This document shows, piece after piece, positions 1 through 7,861 of a stretch of 64,000 nucleotides of DNA (position 1 is its first letter; every line of letters starts with the position of its first letter). This DNA is from Actinomyces oris. Lineage in GTDB: Bacteria; Actinomycetota; Actinomycetes; Actinomycetales; Actinomycetaceae. The stretch covers positions 1 through 64,000 of the forward strand of contig NZ_MSGO01000005.1 of NCBI RefSeq assembly GCF_001929375.1. Direction: 5' to 3'. The position numbers and the translations under genes are program-made. Below the pieces are notes generated by a model. That model was not told where the DNA came from and searched no databases. It was given only the letters and a program-made list of their open reading frames with translations.

Positions 1-626
1 CCGGAGTGGCTGACCGGCCGCTCGGCCGCTCCGACCCTCCCCTCGCAACCACCTGCTCCCCGGGCTCGCTGGGAGCATTGAGTTCCCGCCTACCGCGACG
101 TCTGATCGCGATGGGGCGCCGCTCCGACACGGCGACCTGGCCAGAGCCGGACACCGGCTCCCGGGCACCCACGGGCTTGGGGGATCGTAGGGACGCACTC
201 ATCACAAAAGCCTCCTCGCCACCACAACAACTCCATACCCCACCCGGCCAGGCAACACTGCCCGTCCAAGCGGTGTATTGACACTACCCGCCCCAACACC
301 CCCGCACCAGACCCCGAGGCCACCCTGTGGAAAACTCGGAGCAGGACCGACACGAGCTCCTCACAAGGGGCGGCAGATTCTGCACAGCTGCTGGTTGTCA
401 CTCCCCGTGCGCGTGAGCGAGTCGAGCCAGAACCGCAGAGCTCTCAGAACTCTCTTCCGAGGACGTCGACGAAGGGACGGCCCTTGCCCACTGCGTGAGC
501 ACTGAACCGGTCCCCCGCCGACATCATGAGCGACGGCTCTCGTACCTGGGTAGCAACCCGATCCTGCAGGAGCCTCAAACGTCACAAGATGGAACGGAGC
601 CGGTCATCGGCCCACCGGCTTTCCGA
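1..626. other. Left-edge stretch with no convincing gene
   Basis: I see no credible coding region here. Open frames on both strands are short, Arg/Pro/Ser-rich and resemble no family, as expected of random frames in GC-rich DNA. A TGTGGAAAAC sequence near 324 resembles a single DnaA box but stands alone. The stretch probably holds upstream control sequence for hisE and the flank of a gene outside the window. Confidence 0.5.
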
Positions 627-632
627 TAGCCT
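627..632 (+). promoter_or_regulatory. Candidate -10 box for a leaderless hisE transcript
   Basis: TAGCCT lies exactly six bases before the hisE ATG, which would put the transcription start at or next to the A of the start codon. No clear Shine-Dalgarno sequence is present before this ATG. Leaderless mRNAs are common in actinobacteria. No good -35 box is visible, so this is an inference from spacing. Confidence 0.35.
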
Positions 633-638
633 AGGCCC

Positions 639-902
639 ATGAAGACCTTTGAGAACCTTTTCGACGAGCTGCAGCACAAGGCGGCCACCCGCCCTGAGGG
701 CTCCGGGACGGTGGAGGAGCTGGACCGCGGGGTCCACTTCATCGGCAAGAAGCTCGTGGAGGAGGCCGCCGAGGCCTGGATGGCCTGCGAGCACGAGTCC
801 GATGAGGCCGCCTGCGAGGAGATCAGCCAGCTGCTCTACCACGCCCAGGTCATGATGGTCGCCAAGGGCTACAGCCTCCAGGACGTCTACCGCTACCTGT
901 AG
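639..902 (+). CDS. hisE: Phosphoribosyl-ATP pyrophosphatase
   Basis: This 87-residue protein hydrolyses phosphoribosyl-ATP to phosphoribosyl-AMP in the second step of histidine synthesis, in the cytoplasm. It has the usual length of a stand-alone HisE and the family's metal-binding helix [10 protein letters not shown] at about residues 37-46, followed by the acidic EISQLLYH segment. It is not fused to HisI. hisG starts 58 bases downstream on the same strand, so the two form the hisE-hisG pair common in actinobacteria. The ATG at 639 has no convincing ribosome site and may be leaderless. The call is secure from motif, length and context. Confidence 0.95.
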   Translation: MKTFENLFDELQHKAATRPEGSGTVEELDRGVHFIGKKLVEEAAEAWMACEHESDEAACEEISQLLYHAQVMMVAKGYSLQDVYRYL

Positions 903-960
903 GTCCTCAGGCCTCTCAGGCCTCCTCACTCGACTCCCCCACCACAGATCAGGAACCGCC

Positions 961-1806
961 GTGCTGCGTATCGCCGTCCCGAACAAGGGCTCCCTGTCCG
1001 ATCCCGCCATCACCATGCTCTCCGAGGCGGGCTACCGCACCCGCCGTACGGGCCGTGAGCTCGTGCTCGTCGACGAGGCCAACGACGTCGAGCTGTTCTT
1101 CCTGCGGCCACGCGACATCGCCGTCTACGTCGGCCAGGGCACGGTGCACGCCGGCATCACCGGCCGGGACCTGCTGCTGGACTCCGGGGTCGACGCCGTC
1201 GAGCACCTGCCCCTGGGCTTCTCCCGCTCCACCTTCCGCTTCGCCGCCCCCAAGGGCACGATGAGCTCCCTGGCCAACGTCGCCGGGCGCCGCGTGGCTA
1301 CCTCCTACGACGTCCTGGTGCGCAACTACCTGGCCTCCCGGGGAGTGGAGGCCCAGACCGTTCACCTCGACGGCGCCGTGGAGTCCTCCGTCCAGCTGGG
1401 CGTGGCCGACCTCATCGCTGACGTCGTCGAGACCGGCACAACGCTGCGGGCGGCCGGCCTGGAGACCTTCGGGGATGCGATCCTCGTCAGCGAGGCCGTG
1501 CTCATCACCACCGAGCAGTTCCGTGGAGAGCCCGGGCTGGCCACGCTCGTGCGGCGGCTGGAGGGGGTGCTGCGCGCCCGCGCCTACGTGCTCGTCGACT
1601 ACGACATCCCCATGAACAAGCTGCACCTGGCGACGGCCCTCACCCCGGGCATCGAGTCCCCCACCGTCTCCCCGCTGCAGAACCCCGACTGGGTGGCCGT
1701 GCGCGCCATGGTCCCGCGGGCGGACATGAACCGGGTCATGGATGAGCTCTACGAGGTCGGGGCGCGCGCCATCCTCGTCTCCTCACTGCTGGCCTGCCGG
1801 CTGTAG
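961..1806 (+). CDS. hisG: ATP phosphoribosyltransferase (long form)
   Basis: HisG joins ATP and PRPP to make phosphoribosyl-ATP, the committed and feedback-controlled step of histidine synthesis. The 281-residue length matches the long, self-sufficient form that carries a C-terminal regulatory domain, so no HisZ partner is needed. The N-terminus ([19 protein letters not shown]) is typical of the catalytic domain, and residues from about 210 form the ACT-like histidine-binding part, with [19 protein letters not shown] typical of that domain. A GTG start at 961 is used, with AGGA eight bases upstream. It converges with the riboflavin transporter genes, and a GC-rich hairpin follows the stop. 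Confidence 0.95.
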   Translation: MLRIAVPNKGSLSDPAITMLSEAGYRTRRTGRELVLVDEANDVELFFLRPRDIAVYVGQGTVHAGITGRDLLLDSGVDAVEHLPLGFSRSTFRFAAPKGTMSSLANVAGRRVATSYDVLVRNYLASRGVEAQTVHLDGAVESSVQLGVADLIADVVETGTTLRAAGLETFGDAILVSEAVLITTEQFRGEPGLATLVRRLEGVLRARAYVLVDYDIPMNKLHLATALTPGIESPTVSPLQNPDWVAVRAMVPRADMNRVMDELYEVGARAILVSSLLACRL

Positions 1807-1814
1807 ACGCCTCC

Positions 1815-1833
1815 CCCGGGGGACGTCCCCGGG
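1815..1833. terminator. GC hairpin between convergent hisG and ribY
   Basis: CCCGGGG pairs with CCCCGGG around a GACGT loop just after the hisG stop. No clear T tract follows on either strand. Its place between converging genes suggests a two-way transcription stop. Confidence 0.4.
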
Positions 1834-1872
1834 CCTGATACCCTGTCCCGGTCTCCTGCTCTCTCCTGCTCT

Positions 1873-2856
1873 CTACTGAGTCAGGGGCACGCAGACCTCA
1901 GCCGCCTTGGGGGGCTTCTTGTCGCCCAGGATCTTGTGGGAGGCGAGGAACTCGATCATCGGTGTGAAGTCGTCGACCCGCACTGAGCCGACGGCCGCCT
2001 TGCCCTCCCCGCTGACCAGCTTGCCCGTGGCCACGGCGACCTCGCGGGCGTTGGCGGCCTGAGTGGAGTCAACCAGGTCCTGCACGTGCTCCTTGGTCGC
2101 CTCGACGGCGGCGTCGGGATCCTTGACGAAAGCGGTCATGCCCTCCACTGAGGCCTTGACCGCCGCCTGGAGGTCCTGGCGCCGGGAGTCCAACAGCTCC
2201 CGGGTCGTCACCAGGGAGGCGCCGATGAGGGGGATCGACTCGGCCGGCTGGATCGTGCGCACCGCGGTACCGGCCTGCTTGATCTGCACGGCGTCGTTGT
2301 TGGAGAAGCCGACGACGGCGTCGACCTTGCCGCCGACGAGCGCCGCCTGCTGGGTGTAGCCGATGTCCTGGATCGTCAGGTCGGACTCACTCAGCGAGGC
2401 GGTGTCCATGGCCAGCTGGAGGGCGTACCACGTCTCCCCCTTGCGTCCCGGCGTGCCGACGGTCTTGCCCTTGAGGTCCGCCGGAGTCTTGATCGCAGAG
2501 CTCTCCGGCACGATGAGGCAGGCCGGGTAGGACTGGTAGTAGCCGCCGACGACGACGAGGTCGGACCCGTTGGAGGCGGCGACGACGGCCTCGTCGGCTC
2601 CCGCCACGACGAGCTGCTCCTTCCCGCCGAGCAGGGCGTCGAAGAGCCCCTCCTGGGCCCCGTGATGGCGCAGGCTCACCCCGGAGGCGTACTTACTGTC
2701 CTTCTTGGCCATGTAGAAGGGGGCGAACTGGATGTTGGGCGTGTAGGTCAGACCGATGGTCAGTGGGCTGCTTGCCTTTGACGAGCAGGCGGCGAGCACG
2801 CCGGTTCCGGTCAGGACGAGACCTCCTGTCAGCAGGTGGCGGCGTGAGAGGGGCAT
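1873..2856 (-). CDS. ribY: ABC transporter substrate-binding lipoprotein, NMT1/THI5-like (riboflavin, RibY type)
   Basis: This 327-residue protein is a predicted extracytoplasmic binding lipoprotein. It has a positively charged start with RRHLL, a hydrophobic run, and a lipobox ending in VLAAC at about residue 22. The mature part has the NMT1/ThiY-type fold signature (LTIGLTYTPNIQFAPFYMAK). Proteins of this family bind thiamine precursors, sulfonates or riboflavin. The FMN riboswitch ahead of the operon makes riboflavin the best guess, as in RibXY systems. The ATG at 2856 is chosen because GGAAAGGAAA lies just upstream and the lipoprotein signal starts there; the open frame extends further back without sense. 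It follows the permease by 65 bases. Confidence 0.8.
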   Translation of the reverse strand: MPLSRRHLLTGGLVLTGTGVLAACSSKASSPLTIGLTYTPNIQFAPFYMAKKDSKYASGVSLRHHGAQEGLFDALLGGKEQLVVAGADEAVVAASNGSDLVVVGGYYQSYPACLIVPESSAIKTPADLKGKTVGTPGRKGETWYALQLAMDTASLSESDLTIQDIGYTQQAALVGGKVDAVVGFSNNDAVQIKQAGTAVRTIQPAESIPLIGASLVTTRELLDSRRQDLQAAVKASVEGMTAFVKDPDAAVEATKEHVQDLVDSTQAANAREVAVATGKLVSGEGKAAVGSVRVDDFTPMIEFLASHKILGDKKPPKAAEVCVPLTQ

Positions 2857-2921
2857 GAGTGTTTCCTTTCCGGGTGGATCGGGGCAGGGCGATGGGGGTG
2901 CGGGGTGTTGGTCGAGGTGGC

Positions 2922-3869
2922 TCAGCCGGCGCGCCGGCCACGCAGGGCGTCCACGGTGCGGCTGCGCTGCTCGAGCTCGTGGAGCGCCCAGTGGATGGTG
3001 GTGGCCAGGATGCACAGGAGGGTGATGGTGGAGAACATGCCCGTGGTGTCCACCTTGTCGCGCTGGGTGGACAACAGCATTCCCAGGCCGTCGCCGCCCA
3101 TGATCATCTCTCCGACGACTGCGCCTGTGATGGACAGGGTGAACCCTGTGCGCAGTCCCGTGTAGATCGCCGGCAGCGTCATCGGCAGCTCCATGTGCAC
3201 GAGCATGCTCAGCCCGTGCGCGCCGTCGAGCCGGGCCGCGTCGATGATGTCCGTGTCCAGGCCGCGCAGGCCCAGCAGCACGGTGATCGTGATGGGGAAG
3301 AACACCATGAAGGCGCACAGGATCACCACCGGCAGGGTGCCGTAGCCGATCCACAGGACGAGGAGCGGAGCCAGGGCGATACCGGGAACCGCTTGGCTCG
3401 CAGCGACATAGGGCAGGACGGCTCGGGAGAAGAACCGCCAATGGTGCAGCACCCAGGCCAGGGGCAGCGCGAAGGCCGCGGCCAGCAGACAACCCAGGAG
3501 CGCCTCCTTGAGCGTCACCCCGGCGTAGGCGGCCAGCCCCGCCTGGGTCAGACCCAGCCACATCCGTGTGATGACGGCCAGCGGGCTGGGCAGGAAGATG
3601 GCCGGAACGACGCCCGAGGCAGCGGCGGCCTGCCAGGCGACGAGCAAAGCAGTGCCGAGAAGAAGCGCCGGCCACGGGCCGCGATGTCCTGCAGCACGGA
3701 CACGACGCTGACGGTGAGCCGGAGGCGTCTGCGGCGACTCTGAGACGGACTCCGACGGCGAGGGCACCGGCGAGCCTGAGGACGTCAACGGCTCCAGGAC
3801 GTCACTGGATACCGCGGTGGGGGAAGCATGGGGGCGTGCGGCCTTGCCGATGGGGCTGGGGCTGTACAC
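2922..3869 (-). CDS. ribX: ABC transporter permease, ThiX/SsuC family (riboflavin, RibX type)
   Basis: A 315-residue inner-membrane permease with about six hydrophobic segments from residue 66 on. It has the BPD_transp_1 cytoplasmic loop (LDTDIIDAARLDGAHGLSML), the EAA-type contact site for an ATPase. The first roughly 60 residues are Pro/Ser-rich and likely disordered. The GTG at 3869 is preferred because GGGAGG sits eight bases upstream; earlier in-frame starts lie inside the FMN aptamer. It precedes ribY under the same riboswitch. No ATPase gene is present in the operon, so the pump must borrow one from elsewhere or work in an unusual way. Riboflavin is inferred from the riboswitch, not from the protein alone. 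Confidence 0.8.
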   Translation of the reverse strand: MYSPSPIGKAARPHASPTAVSSDVLEPLTSSGSPVPSPSESVSESPQTPPAHRQRRVRAAGHRGPWPALLLGTALLVAWQAAAASGVVPAIFLPSPLAVITRMWLGLTQAGLAAYAGVTLKEALLGCLLAAAFALPLAWVLHHWRFFSRAVLPYVAASQAVPGIALAPLLVLWIGYGTLPVVILCAFMVFFPITITVLLGLRGLDTDIIDAARLDGAHGLSMLVHMELPMTLPAIYTGLRTGFTLSITGAVVGEMIMGGDGLGMLLSTQRDKVDTTGMFSTITLLCILATTIHWALHELEQRSRTVDALRGRRAG

Positions 3870-3879
3870 GGCAGTGTCC

Positions 3880-3897
3880 TCCCGGGTCGTTCCGGGA
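3880..3897 (-). promoter_or_regulatory. Hairpin covering the ribX ribosome site
   Basis: On the minus strand TCCCGG pairs with CCGGGA, and the 3' arm overlaps the GGGAGG ribosome site of ribX (3878-3883). When formed it would hide the site, which fits control at translation by the upstream riboswitch. A further perfect 7-bp hairpin (TGCGCCG/CGGCGCA) lies at 3931-3949. Confidence 0.4.
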
Positions 3898-3986
3898 ACG
3901 GGCGCTCCCGGCTGCACCGGGGTCCGCCTGTGCGCCGTCGGTCGGCGCACACACGTGCTGGGCGCCCGCTCGATCCCCCATCCTGT

Positions 3987-4028
3987 GAGCTCACGGTTGT
4001 CCGTGAGCTCGAGACAACGTCTCGAGCT
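3987..4028 (-). promoter_or_regulatory. Two mutually exclusive hairpins after the FMN aptamer
   Basis: Read on the minus strand, the first hairpin pairs 4028-4019 with 4015-4006 (10 bp, 3-base loop) and the second pairs 4010-4001 with 3996-3987 (10 bp, ACAA loop). They share bases 4006-4010, so only one can form at a time. This is the layout expected of a riboswitch expression platform. Neither has a U tract after it. Confidence 0.6.
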
Positions 4029-4058
4029 GCGGGCCTCCCCGCCGAGCGCCACGCGCAT

Positions 4059-4196
4059 CCTCCCCTCCGGACTTTCACCGTCGGTGCCGGGATTCCACCG
4101 GCTCAGCCGCCGCATCCATGGCCGCTTCAGGCGGGTGTGGTGCGAGCGGGTCGCGGACTATGACCGCCGGTTCGGACTTTCACCGACCCCGGAGCA
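4059..4196 (-). promoter_or_regulatory. FMN riboswitch (RFN element)
   Basis: The minus strand carries the conserved RFN blocks in order: CTCCGGGGTCGGTG, then CCGAACCGGCGGTCATAGT, CCGCGACCCG, later CCGGTGGAATCCCGGCACC, GACGGTGAAAGTCCGGAG, and the closing GGGGAGGA. The outer stem is CTCCGG with CCGGAG. This aptamer binds FMN and normally turns off riboflavin synthesis or uptake genes. It stands about 190 bases before ribX, with competing hairpins between, so it most likely represses ribX-ribY when flavin is plentiful. Confidence 0.93.
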
Positions 4197-4277
4197 CGTT
4201 GCTGGCGGCAAGAATACAACGCAACCATCCCACGCGGTAGCCGGGACCTCTTCATGGCTGAGCGCGCTCGTGGGCTG

Positions 4278-5432
4278 TCATTCAGGGCGCGGCTCGAGCT
4301 GGTCACCATCAGCAGAACAGTGCCCCACAGCGTCCGCAACCGCCCGGCGCAGATGTTCTGGGCCCCGTCTGAGAGACGTCTCCAATGTCTCGGAAGGGTC
4401 GGAGATCTGGATGATGCACTGGGCTCCCAGATCACTCAGACGCTGTTGAGCCGCGGCATCGATCCTGACCCGTCCGGCGAAGACGATGGAGGGCACCCCG
4501 TACTCGCAGGCCAGGCGGAGCACTCCGCTGACCGCCTTGCCATCCAGGGACTGCCCATCGACGGTCCCCTCCCCTGTCAGCAGCAGGTCGGCCTCCTCGA
4601 GCCGCTCACGCAGCCCGACGACGCGAGCCAGGTGATCAATGCCGGTGGCAAGCTCCGCCCCGAGAACAGCTGCCAGGGCGAAGGCGGTGCCGCCTGCCGC
4701 CCCGGTGCCCGGGCGGCAGACCCAGTGGCTCAGGCCGAGGACTCCGGCCAGGCGCGTCACCTCACCGTCGACCCATGTGATCGCAGGCCCGGTCAGTCCC
4801 TTCTGCGGCCCGAAGACGGCTGCCGCGCCGTGGGGACCCGTGAGCGGATTCGTCACGTCACCGGCCACTGTGAGGCTCACGCCCTCAAGGCGACGGCGAG
4901 CCGGCCCGACTTCGATCCGCCGGATGCGAGAGAACTCGGCGGGTACCGGCTCCACCTCGCCTTCCCGCTCATCCAGGCAGCGGGCGCCCAGGGCCACGAG
5001 CATCCCCAGGCCCAGGTCGTTGGAGGCCGACCCACCCAGTCCGATGAGCAGTGAGCGGGCACCGGCGTCGACCGCGGCAGTGATGACATGACCGAGCCCT
5101 GCGGTCGAGGAGCGCATGACGTCCCGTTCTCCCGGCGCGATGTGCTCCAGCCCCACGCTGGAGGCCAGATCGACAACGGCCCGAGCGCCGTCGAGTCCGA
5201 AGCCCGCCATCCGGGGCCTGCCCAGGGCGTCAACCGTGGTCACCTCCTGCCACGAGGCGCCCCAGGCGGCCGTGACGGCCTCGGCGAAACCCTCTCCGCC
5301 GTCGGAGACGGGGACCTGATCGACCAGGCACGTGGTGGGCAGGGCGTCCCGCACCCCGACCGCCATGGCCCGAGCGGCCTGCACGGCGGTCATGGACTCC
5401 TTGAAGGAGTCGGGTGCGATGACGATCCTCAT
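4278..5432 (-). CDS. glxK: Glycerate kinase
   Basis: This 384-residue cytoplasmic kinase phosphorylates D-glycerate with ATP; family members give 2- or 3-phosphoglycerate, and the product is not decided here. The family start (MRIVIAPDSFKESMTAVQAA) is diagnostic, followed by VSDGGEGFAEAV, the Gly/Ser loop LIGLGGSASNDLGLGMLVAL and LLTGEGTVDGQSLDGKAVSG. Length matches the GarK/GlxK family. The ATG at 5432 begins the conserved block; its ribosome site is weak. It follows putP by 31 bases on the same strand and may be cotranscribed, though the two functions are unrelated. Downstream lies the FMN riboswitch of the next unit. Confidence 0.92.
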   Translation of the reverse strand: MRIVIAPDSFKESMTAVQAARAMAVGVRDALPTTCLVDQVPVSDGGEGFAEAVTAAWGASWQEVTTVDALGRPRMAGFGLDGARAVVDLASSVGLEHIAPGERDVMRSSTAGLGHVITAAVDAGARSLLIGLGGSASNDLGLGMLVALGARCLDEREGEVEPVPAEFSRIRRIEVGPARRRLEGVSLTVAGDVTNPLTGPHGAAAVFGPQKGLTGPAITWVDGEVTRLAGVLGLSHWVCRPGTGAAGGTAFALAAVLGAELATGIDHLARVVGLRERLEEADLLLTGEGTVDGQSLDGKAVSGVLRLACEYGVPSIVFAGRVRIDAAAQQRLSDLGAQCIIQISDPSETLETSLRRGPEHLRRAVADAVGHCSADGDQLEPRPE

Positions 5433-5463
5433 GATTGCGGTACTGTCCGACTCCCCAGACCGG

Positions 5464-6957
5464 CTACGCGCGTGAGGCGGCGACAGCGGCGTCGAACTCC
5501 TCGGAGATCTCCTGGGAGGGCTGACTCGTGCAAGACACACCCCAGGCCACGGCCAGGTTGCCCAGGAATCCCGGCACGATCTCGTAGAGGTCGAAGATGC
5601 CTCCCGGGCCACCGGAGATGTTGCCCCAGATCATGACGACGACGGCCCCGGTGATCATTCCGGCGAAAGCCCCTACGGCGCTCAAGCGCTTCCAGTACAG
5701 CGACAGCAGAATAGTGGGGCCGAAGGAGGCGCCGAAGCCGGCCCAGGCGAAGGCCACGAGGTCGAGGATCGTTTTACTGGGGTTCCAGGCCATGACCGCC
5801 GCGACCAGAGCAATGGCGAAAACCGCCATGCGCGAGTAGAGCACCATGCGGTTGCCGCTGATCTTCTCCTCTCGGGTGCGGGCGAAGGAGCCGTACAGGT
5901 CCTCGATGAGCGCCGAGGAGGTGACCAGCAGCTGGGAGGATATCGTCGACATGATGGCGGCGAGAATGGCTGCCAGCATGAATCCGGCGACCAACGGGTG
6001 GAAGAGCAGCTTGCCCAGCGTGATGAAGACGGTCTCCGGGTCGGCCAGCTGCTTCTTGTCGTGGTGGTAGGTGGCCACGCCGACGACGGCGGTGCCGGCA
6101 GCACCGAGCACGGCGAAGAGCATCCAACCGATTCCGATGGTGCCGCCGGCCACGGCCTCCCTGGGGCTGCGGATAGCCATGAACCGGACGATGATGTGCG
6201 GCTGACCGAAGTAGCCCAGCCCCCAGGCCAGCGCCGAGGTGACGCCGAGCAGCGTCGTCGTCGGCCCCCAGATGGCCCAGTAGTGGGCGTCGACCTCGGA
6301 GACCGCCTTGGCCAGGTTGGACACTCCCCCGAGTCGAATGATCCCTGCGACGGGGACCATGACCAGGGCGGCCACCATCATGACTCCCTGGACGAAGTCG
6401 GTGTAGGACACGGCCAGGAACCCGCCGATCAGCGTGTAGACCACGGTGATGGCGGCGACGATGACCATGCCGAGGTGGTAGTCCATATCGAAGGAGGACT
6501 CGAAGAAACGGCCGCCGGCGACCATGCCGGAGGAGACGTAGAAGGTGAAGTAGACCAGAATGATGAGGCCACTGGACCACCGCAGCAACCGGCGCGTGTC
6601 GTGGAGTCGGTTGTCCAGGAAGCTGGGGACGGTGATCGAGTTGTTGGCGACCTCGGTGTAGGCGCGCAGGCGAGGAGCCACCAACAGCCAGTTCGCCAGG
6701 GCACCGACCGTCAGTCCGACGGCGATCCACCCCTCGACCAGTCCGCTGACGTACAGGGTTCCCGGTAGTCCCATCAGCAGCCACCCCGACATGTCCGAGG
6801 CTCCCGCCGACAGTGCTGCCACCCACGGATTGAGGTCGCGGTCGGCGAGCATGTAGTCGTCGAAGTTGTCCGTTCGCAGATAGGCCCAGCCCCCGATGGA
6901 AAGCATGACCACGAAATAGACGATCATCGCGATGGCTTGATAGGTAGTGGCAGTCAT
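5464..6957 (-). CDS. putP: Sodium/proline symporter
   Basis: A 497-residue member of the sodium:solute symporter (SSS) family with about 13 membrane helices. The PutP signatures are clear: the early sequence DNFDDYMLADRDLNPWVAAL, the sodium-site region SAGASDMSGWLLMGLPG, and AFAWAGFGASFGPTILLSL near residue 400. It imports proline with sodium at the cell membrane, as nutrient or osmoprotectant; proline is the best guess within the family. The ATG at 6957 has GAGGA about nine bases upstream. The 233-base gap to acpS should hold its promoter, but I could not pick clear boxes. Confidence 0.9.
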   Translation of the reverse strand: MTATTYQAIAMIVYFVVMLSIGGWAYLRTDNFDDYMLADRDLNPWVAALSAGASDMSGWLLMGLPGTLYVSGLVEGWIAVGLTVGALANWLLVAPRLRAYTEVANNSITVPSFLDNRLHDTRRLLRWSSGLIILVYFTFYVSSGMVAGGRFFESSFDMDYHLGMVIVAAITVVYTLIGGFLAVSYTDFVQGVMMVAALVMVPVAGIIRLGGVSNLAKAVSEVDAHYWAIWGPTTTLLGVTSALAWGLGYFGQPHIIVRFMAIRSPREAVAGGTIGIGWMLFAVLGAAGTAVVGVATYHHDKKQLADPETVFITLGKLLFHPLVAGFMLAAILAAIMSTISSQLLVTSSALIEDLYGSFARTREEKISGNRMVLYSRMAVFAIALVAAVMAWNPSKTILDLVAFAWAGFGASFGPTILLSLYWKRLSAVGAFAGMITGAVVVMIWGNISGGPGGIFDLYEIVPGFLGNLAVAWGVSCTSQPSQEISEEFDAAVAASRA

Positions 6958-7190
6958 CTATATGTCCTCACGTCAGTCAGAGGGGAGACATACCGCAAGT
7001 GCCGTTGGAGGAAGGACTCGTGGAGTCTCGTGAGTGATCCGGATCGGCGTGCGCAGTATGTCGCGGCTCGCCGTTGATGTTCCTGATGGCGCGACCATGA
7101 GTGACAGGCAAGCACCGCGGATGATGTGGAAATCCGTACATGACATGACGGACAGCAGTGACCGCTCACTTGATCATCGTCAAGGTTTCT

Positions 7191-7724
7191 TCATCGTGCT
7201 TTCTGTGCGGGCACGACGCAACGCACGTGAAGAACGATGGCCGAGGCGTAATCACCGTCATGGCTCATGGAAACCGGCCAACACCCTGGGGTCGATACCT
7301 CCTCTCCGAGGCTGTGCTCAACAGCATGGGCAACGGTGCCGCTCAGGCGTAAAGAAGGGCGGCCCCACCGGTCGGTGACAACCTCGATCTCACGCCAGTC
7401 GACGTCCTGAGGCAGGATAACCGGGGAAGCGCTCGTTCCGCGACTTGTTGCGTTGCGGATATGCGCCTGGCTCCAGGCCTTGATGAAGGACTCCTTGGCC
7501 GCCCACCGCGCCGCCAGGTGCTGGGCCGGGCTCGTCCCCCTCTCCTGTGAGCGGCTCCGGGCCTCTCGGAGCTCGCGCGCAGTGAAGGCGCGTTGTGCGA
7601 AGACGGTGCCGGGCTGATCGAGCTGGGCGGAGAAACCTGGAATGTGCACCAGGTCCATGCCCACCGCCAGAACAGTGGAACCGGGGGACGTCTGCGGGGT
7701 GTCAGGAAGCCGCGGTTGTGTCAT
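7191..7724 (-). CDS. acpS: Holo-[acyl-carrier-protein] synthase
   Basis: AcpS moves 4'-phosphopantetheine from CoA to the carrier-domain serine. The 177-residue protein shows the family blocks: VGMDLVHIPGF near residue 21 with the metal-binding Asp, RWAAKESFIKAW near residue 72 with the metal-binding Glu, and MSHDGDYASAIVL near the C-terminus. It is longer than a typical ~125-residue AcpS because of an insert (ATSRGTSASPVILPQDVDWR). It lies just downstream of fas, which lacks its own transferase domain, so Fas is the natural substrate. GTG at 7727 directly precedes the ATG at 7724 and either could start. A long hairpin separates it from fas, so it probably has its own promoter. Confidence 0.92.
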   Translation of the reverse strand: MTQPRLPDTPQTSPGSTVLAVGMDLVHIPGFSAQLDQPGTVFAQRAFTARELREARSRSQERGTSPAQHLAARWAAKESFIKAWSQAHIRNATSRGTSASPVILPQDVDWREIEVVTDRWGRPSLRLSGTVAHAVEHSLGEEVSTPGCWPVSMSHDGDYASAIVLHVRCVVPAQKAR

Positions 7725-7791
7725 CACCGAATCCCAAAGAAAAAAGGCTTACATATCATTGAGTCAATTCCTTTGACATTTCCATGTGAGC

Positions 7792-7847
7792 CGGACAGGG
7801 CCGGTTCTACAGACGGTATCCATCGTCAGTAGAACCGGCCCTGTCCG
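7792..7847. terminator. 19-bp perfect hairpin between fas and acpS
   Basis: CGGACAGGGCCGGTTCTAC at 7792-7810 pairs perfectly with 7829-7847 around an 18-base loop. It lies 15 bases after the fas stop. No U tract follows in the fas direction, but the stem is very strong. It would stop or attenuate transcription from fas into acpS. Confidence 0.65.
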
Positions 7848-7861
7848 CTATCGTGATGAGC

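Noticed and set aside
324-333. DnaA-box-like TGTGGAAAAC near the left edge
   Set aside because: A single imperfect box with no cluster, no AT-rich unwinding region and no dnaA or dnaN nearby is not an origin.
6-585. Several open frames on both strands in the left-edge region
   Set aside because: They are short, low in complexity and rich in Arg, Pro and Ser, without family resemblance or good ribosome sites.
4059-4115. An upstream ATG start for ribX giving a 397-residue protein
   Set aside because: It lies inside the FMN aptamer and would add a basic, structureless head. The GTG at 3869 has a good ribosome site.
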